Assembly (NCBI RefSeq): GCF_000346465.2
Contig: NC_034013.1
Span: 9,173,154 to 9,237,153 of the forward strand
Source of the DNA: Prunus persica
Taxonomy: Eukaryota > Streptophyta > Magnoliopsida > Rosales > Rosaceae
Direction: 5' to 3'
DNA length: 64,000 nucleotides
The position numbers and the translations under genes were made by a program. Of the stretch, positions 59,901-64,000 are shown piece after piece; positions within the stretch are counted from its first letter, which is position 1; each line of letters begins with the position of its first letter. The notes beneath the pieces are model-generated. The model saw nothing but the letters and a program-made list of their open reading frames with translations. It searched no databases and was not told the origin of the DNA.

Positions 59901-60158
59901 AAAAGCTAATGGAGTTATATTGTGACAACAAGTCAGCTATCAATATTGCTCATAATCCAGTTCAACATGATCGAACCAAACATGTTGAGGTGGATAGACA
60001 TTTCATCAAAGAAAAAAATTGAGAACAAAATCATCTGTCTATCTTTCGTAAAATCAGAAGATCAATTGGCGGATGTCTTAACAAAAGCTGTCTGTGAAAG
60101 AGTGTTTTATGACTCACTTACCAAGTTGGGTATTGGTGACGTATATGCACCAACTTGA
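56455..60158 (+). pseudogene. Copia gag-pol remnant
   Basis: Fragments in order: protease-like WIIDSGTMDHRT (about 56733), interrupted downstream by an in-frame (CT)n run; GAG-pre-integrase WLWHKRLRNASFGYLKKL and CDTCELAKSHRVPF (57205-57340); integrase core (FIDDC, LRSDNDREF) to about 57780; RT (RLVAKGYTQRYGMDYQGTF, NAFLHGDLEEEVYI, active-site YVDDM near 59220); and RNase H (GYTNADWASS, ELYCDNKSAINIAHNPVQHD) to 60158. Many stops and frameshifts; dead. Confidence 0.85.
56874..56934. repeat. (CT)n microsatellite in Copia protease region
   Basis: About 28 CT units inside coding sequence of the Copia relic, encoding Ser-Leu repeats. Confidence 0.9.
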
Positions 60159-60165
60159 GGAGGAG

Positions 60166-60396
60166 TGTTGACGTGAGCTATCCTAATTAATCAAGGAGAT
60201 TCATTTCCTTAATTAATTAGGGGAATTAATTTCTTATTTTATATAGTTGACATATTCTTGTATAATTAGGAGATATTCTCCTAATTGTTTACTATATCTA
60301 TTTCCTTGTAAAGCACTCATGTAAACTCCTATATATACCTCCTTATGGAGAAAAATACATTTAACCTAAAGTATTCAAACTATTCATATTTTAGTA
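60166..60396 (+). repeat. Copia 3' LTR (231 bp)
   Basis: Matches 53602-53812, with about 20 extra bp near 60195-60225. The last bases are TA instead of CA. Confidence 0.9.
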
Positions 60397-60407
60397 GAAA
60401 CACAGCA

Positions 60408-62500
60408 GCGTTATGTGGTTCATCTCATTTTCACTAGTAGTGATATCTTGCGATTTATCTTGTTGCACTGGTTCTTGATTTCCTTTGTTAATTAGATATG
60501 GTAAAAAAGTTGTTTGCCTTTTTAATTTACTCCATCATTTTAGAAAGTGTTGTGTATAAGACCAACACAGACTTAACAGTTTTTCTGTAGGGACTCTAAG
60601 TTTTGCAATTCAAACGATTTTTGTTCTTAGTACTCACACTATAAGAAAAATTATCTATATCAAATCTAGTTGTATTCTTCTTCTCAATGTTGAAAGATAT
60701 TTTTAAGTTAGAATCTTCCTCTCCGTTAATAAAATAATACTTAATATCTGCAAACTAAACTGGAGGAGAACATCAAATCCAAATAAATTTGCACCTTTTT
60801 ATAAATTTATAAATATTAAAAATAAAAATAAAAAGCCAAAATTTGACCCATACTTTCATAAATATCAGTTTCTATATTTAAAAAAATTCAAATATAGCAG
60901 AAAAAAAGACACAAATACCCCCAAAATTAAAACTCACATAAACCTTAAAAGTTTCAAAGTAAAATTGTTTGGTTCATTTTTATATATGATTTATCATGTC
61001 ATTCACCCAATGTTTTGAGTTAGTTCTTGACAATTTATAGATTTATACTTCCTTTTTGTGTTTTTATAAGTTTTACCTTGGTTGAAAGAAATATGAGCTA
61101 AAAGGATTATTGAATGTAAATTTTATTTTTGCTCATTTTCGTAGGTCAACTCCTTAGCTTTGGATCAGCATGTTTCAGTGCTCAGATGCAGTAAAGTTCT
61201 TCATGAAACTTGTTTCAATGGATGTCAACTACAACATATCCGAAATTTAGCTCTATTGAATAAGTATAGCCTTTTAAACCAATCCAGCATTGATACTAGC
61301 TCTGGAAGCCTGTTTTGGGCCAGTTTTACTTCAATTGGATGTTACCCTCCATTTTCTAATTGTTACCACACCACTTGGTAACAATATTTTACTTAAATAA
61401 GGTAGGATTTCTGATGGTTATTGGATCCCTTTTAAGTTGTTAAAAGTCAAAGAAAATGATGAAAGTCGAGAGAAGGGCCAAAGAACTTTAGCAAAGGTGG
61501 AGTTTAATATTGATGTGTGAGTTAGCAAGAAGAGAGGCAGCCAAGTAAGGAAGGGGATCGGCTGAGACATCCAACATTTTCTACACTTTGCATTTTTTGA
61601 AACAAGGGAGAGAGAGGAGAGCAAAGGGCAGCAGCCAAGCAAGGAGGCTACGAAGGAGGAGAAGAACTCTTCCACCATTGAAGATCTTGTGCCTTCATCT
61701 TCACAAAATTTGTAACTTCTTTCTTGTTTTATTTTAAGTTGTATTTACTATGAACATGAGGAACTAAACCCCATAGCTAAGGCTTAGGTTGAAGCCCTGA
61801 ACATAAAAAGAGAGGGCACGTGCTTTGAGATAGCTAATCCCTCTGAAGTGTGAGCTTGCAAAATGCTAACACTTCGATTACTCTATTGTTTTGATGCATG
61901 AGTTTATGGATTTCTAGATGTTGTTGATGAATTCCTCTTCACTAAATTAATCTATCCTTGATGTGTGTTTTCTTTGATTGATCACCCTTGAAAGTATGCT
62001 TCTTTAGAATGTTGGGATCATAGGTATCTTCATGTTTTCCTAAGCAACTAATGGATGTAGTAAGAATCATTCATGTGAATTGGTTTCTTGAATGCCTAAT
62101 GTAAACACCATACTATTAAGGTTCTTGTGATGTTCATATTCTCTTCAAACTTAATAGGTTTCTTTACATGATTAAATCGAAGTACTAAACGCACCTAGAT
62201 TGATTGTGTAGAAAACATAAGTATTGTAGCACTAAACACAAACTTTACTTATCTTAGAGAGAATCAATGTGTCTTAAACCAGTAAACCCGGTCTTAATTG
62301 CAAACATCTTCATCAATGTATCTAAAATTCATAACTTGAGTATCCATAAACATGCATAGAATTAGGGTGGATTTCAAAAACCCCAGTGTTTGTCACCATA
62401 TTAAATTACACTTTGTTAATCACATTTGTTGATCTTGTTAAAATTAGAGTTTGGTTACATTAAGCATAGAAAATAATCTCATTTAATTTAACCCCCCAAC
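60408..62500. other. Distal 3' flank of the type II gene, then unassigned DNA
   Basis: 60408-60480 continues the 3' flank interrupted at 40857; it matches 30985-31040 beyond type II relic 2. From about 60520 to 62500 no gene, RNA or terminal repeat was recognised. Confidence 0.55.
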
Positions 62501-62519
62501 CCCCCCCCCCCCCCCCCCC
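62501..62519. repeat. Poly(C) tract
   Basis: Nineteen C in a row, preceded by further C-rich sequence. Confidence 0.9.
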
Positions 62520-62534
62520 TTTCTGTTTTGTACG

Positions 62535-62965
62535 TAATAACCCGATCCTAAATTTATTTTTAATTATTAATTTATACTAGGAAAAGACAATTATACCCCT
62601 AGAATAATTTATTAGATTTAAAGTTGATTTTTTTTACCTGGAAGGAATTTTGACATTCCGCTTTCATCGTTGCGTAGGGCATGACGAAATGAGTCTGTAG
62701 ACACGTAGTGGGCCCAAATCCGAGTCGTATTGAAGAAAATACGATCAAAATACGTTGAGGGACAAAATGATGATTTGCCAAATCAGATTTTTTTAAAACC
62801 TCTCTCTCTTCTCTCTCGCTCCCCGCGAAACCCCTATCCCCCGACATTTTCTCTCCAGCCGACCGCCCCTCCCCCCATAGCCATTGCCACTGGCCACGAC
62901 CGGTCACGAAACTGGCGCCAACCGAAATGGCCCGCCCCCGCCATCAAGCCCAGCCCCTCTGTGTC
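62535..62965. mobile_element. LTR fragment related to the solo LTR at 53909
   Basis: Shares the order 'gaaaagacaatt', 'ggaaggaattttgacattccgc', 'tgcgtag' and 'gacacgtagtgggccc' with the 5' part of the solo LTR. No clear ends. Confidence 0.6.
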
Positions 62966-63000
62966 AAATGATTTTCGTTCTTAGTATTCACCAATATTAA

Positions 63001-64000
63001 GGGTTAATTACTATAGACGTCCTTGAACTATGGCCCCAATTGCAATTGGGTCTGTGAATTAATTTTTGAGGCAATGAAATCCTTTAATTAGACAATCAGT
63101 TGCAATTAGGTCTTGCCGTAACAGAATCCGTCGAGATTAACCATGTGAGTGTCACGTGCTCTTGTTGTTCGGGGTATCTTCGACTTTTCGTCGTTTTGAA
63201 TGAAACAAATCCAATTTAGCGCTGAAGAAATGGGGAAAGCACGTGAACTATCCCTTCTAAGGCATCCATTGGAGTTGCATACGGTGAGCTATCCCTTTTG
63301 AGGCAGCCATTGGAGTTAAATTTGCTGCAGTAGTGACTGAGTGAGTGAGAAATTTTCTGTGTAAGCTTCAAAATTTGGGGTTGATCAGGGGTATAGTTAA
63401 AGATTAGGGTTTCATTTTAGGGATAGTTGGGTTTTTCGTCCTTTTGGCTGATAGTGATGGAAGAGTTTGACTTCCGTTGGGGTGGTGTTGCTCCTAAATA
63501 CAGTAAGTGATTCTGCCTGTTTGAATACGTATCAGTTGGTTTTGTTTTCATATGCGTGGTCCATAGCTTTTAAAGATTCCTTACACACTTTGCTTTATAC
63601 TGTCCTTGACTACAACACTTAGGGTTTTTTTTATCTCTTCTTGTCTTCTATCTATGCCTCACACCAAATGGACTGAAGTTATTCCATAGCAATTAAAAAA
63701 TTGAATGAACCGTGTACTGTATATTTTGGTTTTGGTGCAGAACATTGAATTAAAATATGGTTTTGTCTGATTTTATGATTCCAAAACAGGTATGTGTGTT
63801 TTAGCATTGTTTTGACCCTGGTTTACTGTGCAGGTAACCATGAAAACTGTAGTTTAGAACTTCACCGTGGGGGTGTGTTGGAAAGTGGGGAGTATAAAAA
63901 TGGAAAAGTTTGTTACTTGGATAATGTTGTAGAGGATTTTCTATCATTGGTGGACTTAAGAAAGGTAGGGAAAAGGCTTGGTTACAATGTAGACATTCCA
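63001..64000 (+). mobile_element. Second MuDR-like MULE, 5' end only
   Basis: Begins GGGTTAATTACTATAG, followed by about 200 bp of TIR-like sequence with the usual 'cgtaacagaatccgt' and 'gtcacgtgctc' features, then a first exon of a MULE transposase. The right end lies outside the window, so the TIR pair and target duplication cannot be checked. Confidence 0.6.
63457..64000 (+). CDS. MuDR-type transposase, N-terminal exons (partial)
   Basis: Exon 1 63457-63502 (MEEFDFRWGGVAPKY) and exon 2 from 63834 (NHENCSLELHRGGVLESGEY, VDLRKVGKRLGYN) are joined by a 331-bp GT..AG intron in phase 1. Exon number, phase and the HGG..LGY pattern match the MULE gene at 27181. The frame is open to the window end, so this copy could be coding-competent; the catalytic domain would lie beyond 64000. 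Confidence 0.65.

Larger units (their letters stand above)
53602..60396 (+). mobile_element. Ty1/Copia retrotransposon, degenerate, with nested solo LTR
   Basis: LTRs at 53602-53812 and 60166-60396, starting TGTTGA. The 5' LTR ends CA and is followed at once by TGGTATCGAGC, a Met-tRNA-type primer site. A purine-rich TTGAGGAGGAG precedes the 3' LTR. Flanks AAAAC (53597-53601) and GAAAC (60397-60401) differ at one base. Internal coding is ordered integrase, RT, RNase H (Copia order) but is full of stops. Confidence 0.85.

Noticed and set aside
61160..61381. 73-codon ORF in the right flank
   Set aside because: No recognisable domain, no splice context, and it lies in AT-rich unassigned DNA.

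Overview
This window is nuclear DNA from a flowering plant. The evidence is introns of 1-3 kb in plant-type P450 genes, an AT-rich background, and plant-specific transposons (Tat-lineage Gypsy, Copia, CACTA, MuDR-like MULEs, long solo LTRs). The repeat families look like those of woody eudicots, possibly Rosaceae, but that placement is weak.

From 1 to about 40.8 kb lies a tandem cytochrome P450 cluster of the CYP706 family, all on the + strand. Two P450 types alternate. Type I is a 518-519 aa, two-exon protein ending in ..DPALYE. Type II is a ~528 aa, two-exon protein ending in ..SKLEVYA. The order is: type I copy 1 (1-2782, cut off by the window edge and truncated in exon 2); a deleted type II slot that left only its promoter region (about 3455-4018); type I copy 2 (4143-6825, intact); type II relic (19592-20128); type I copy 3 (20644-25137, intact); type II relic with a MULE in its intron (26566-30891); type I copy 4 (31550-34938, intact); type II copy (37031-40757, full length but with a 2-bp frameshift). 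The ancestral unit therefore looks like a I-II dyad repeated four times, in which type I is kept and type II decays. Each intact gene has one phase-0 intron just before the I-helix motif. CYP706 enzymes are ER-anchored monooxygenases that in other plants act on terpenes or flavonoids; the substrate here cannot be read from sequence.

Between type I copy 2 and the first type II relic (7.3-18.0 kb) are a solo LTR, a tandem duplication of the P450 3' end, a Harbinger-like fragment, and a degenerate CACTA element carrying En/Spm-type, Ulp1-like and TnpD-type remnants. Inside the CACTA sits a TIR element (16031-17632), which itself holds a hAT-like element (16636-17168).

From 40.8 to 60.4 kb the 3' flank of the last type II gene is interrupted by a nest: a poly(A)-tailed LINE-like element, a Tat-lineage Gypsy element (40858-52808) inserted in the left copy of the LINE target duplication, and a Copia element (53602-60396) inserted in the LINE body, with a 2.5-kb solo LTR inside the Copia. 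The Gypsy element carries an almost open antisense gene with an intron, and a 173-bp tandem array. The last part (60.4-64 kb) is mostly unassigned AT-rich DNA, an LTR fragment, and the 5' end of a second MULE that runs off the window.

The host genes supported here are three intact type I P450s and one frameshifted type II P450. Everything else is relic or mobile DNA.
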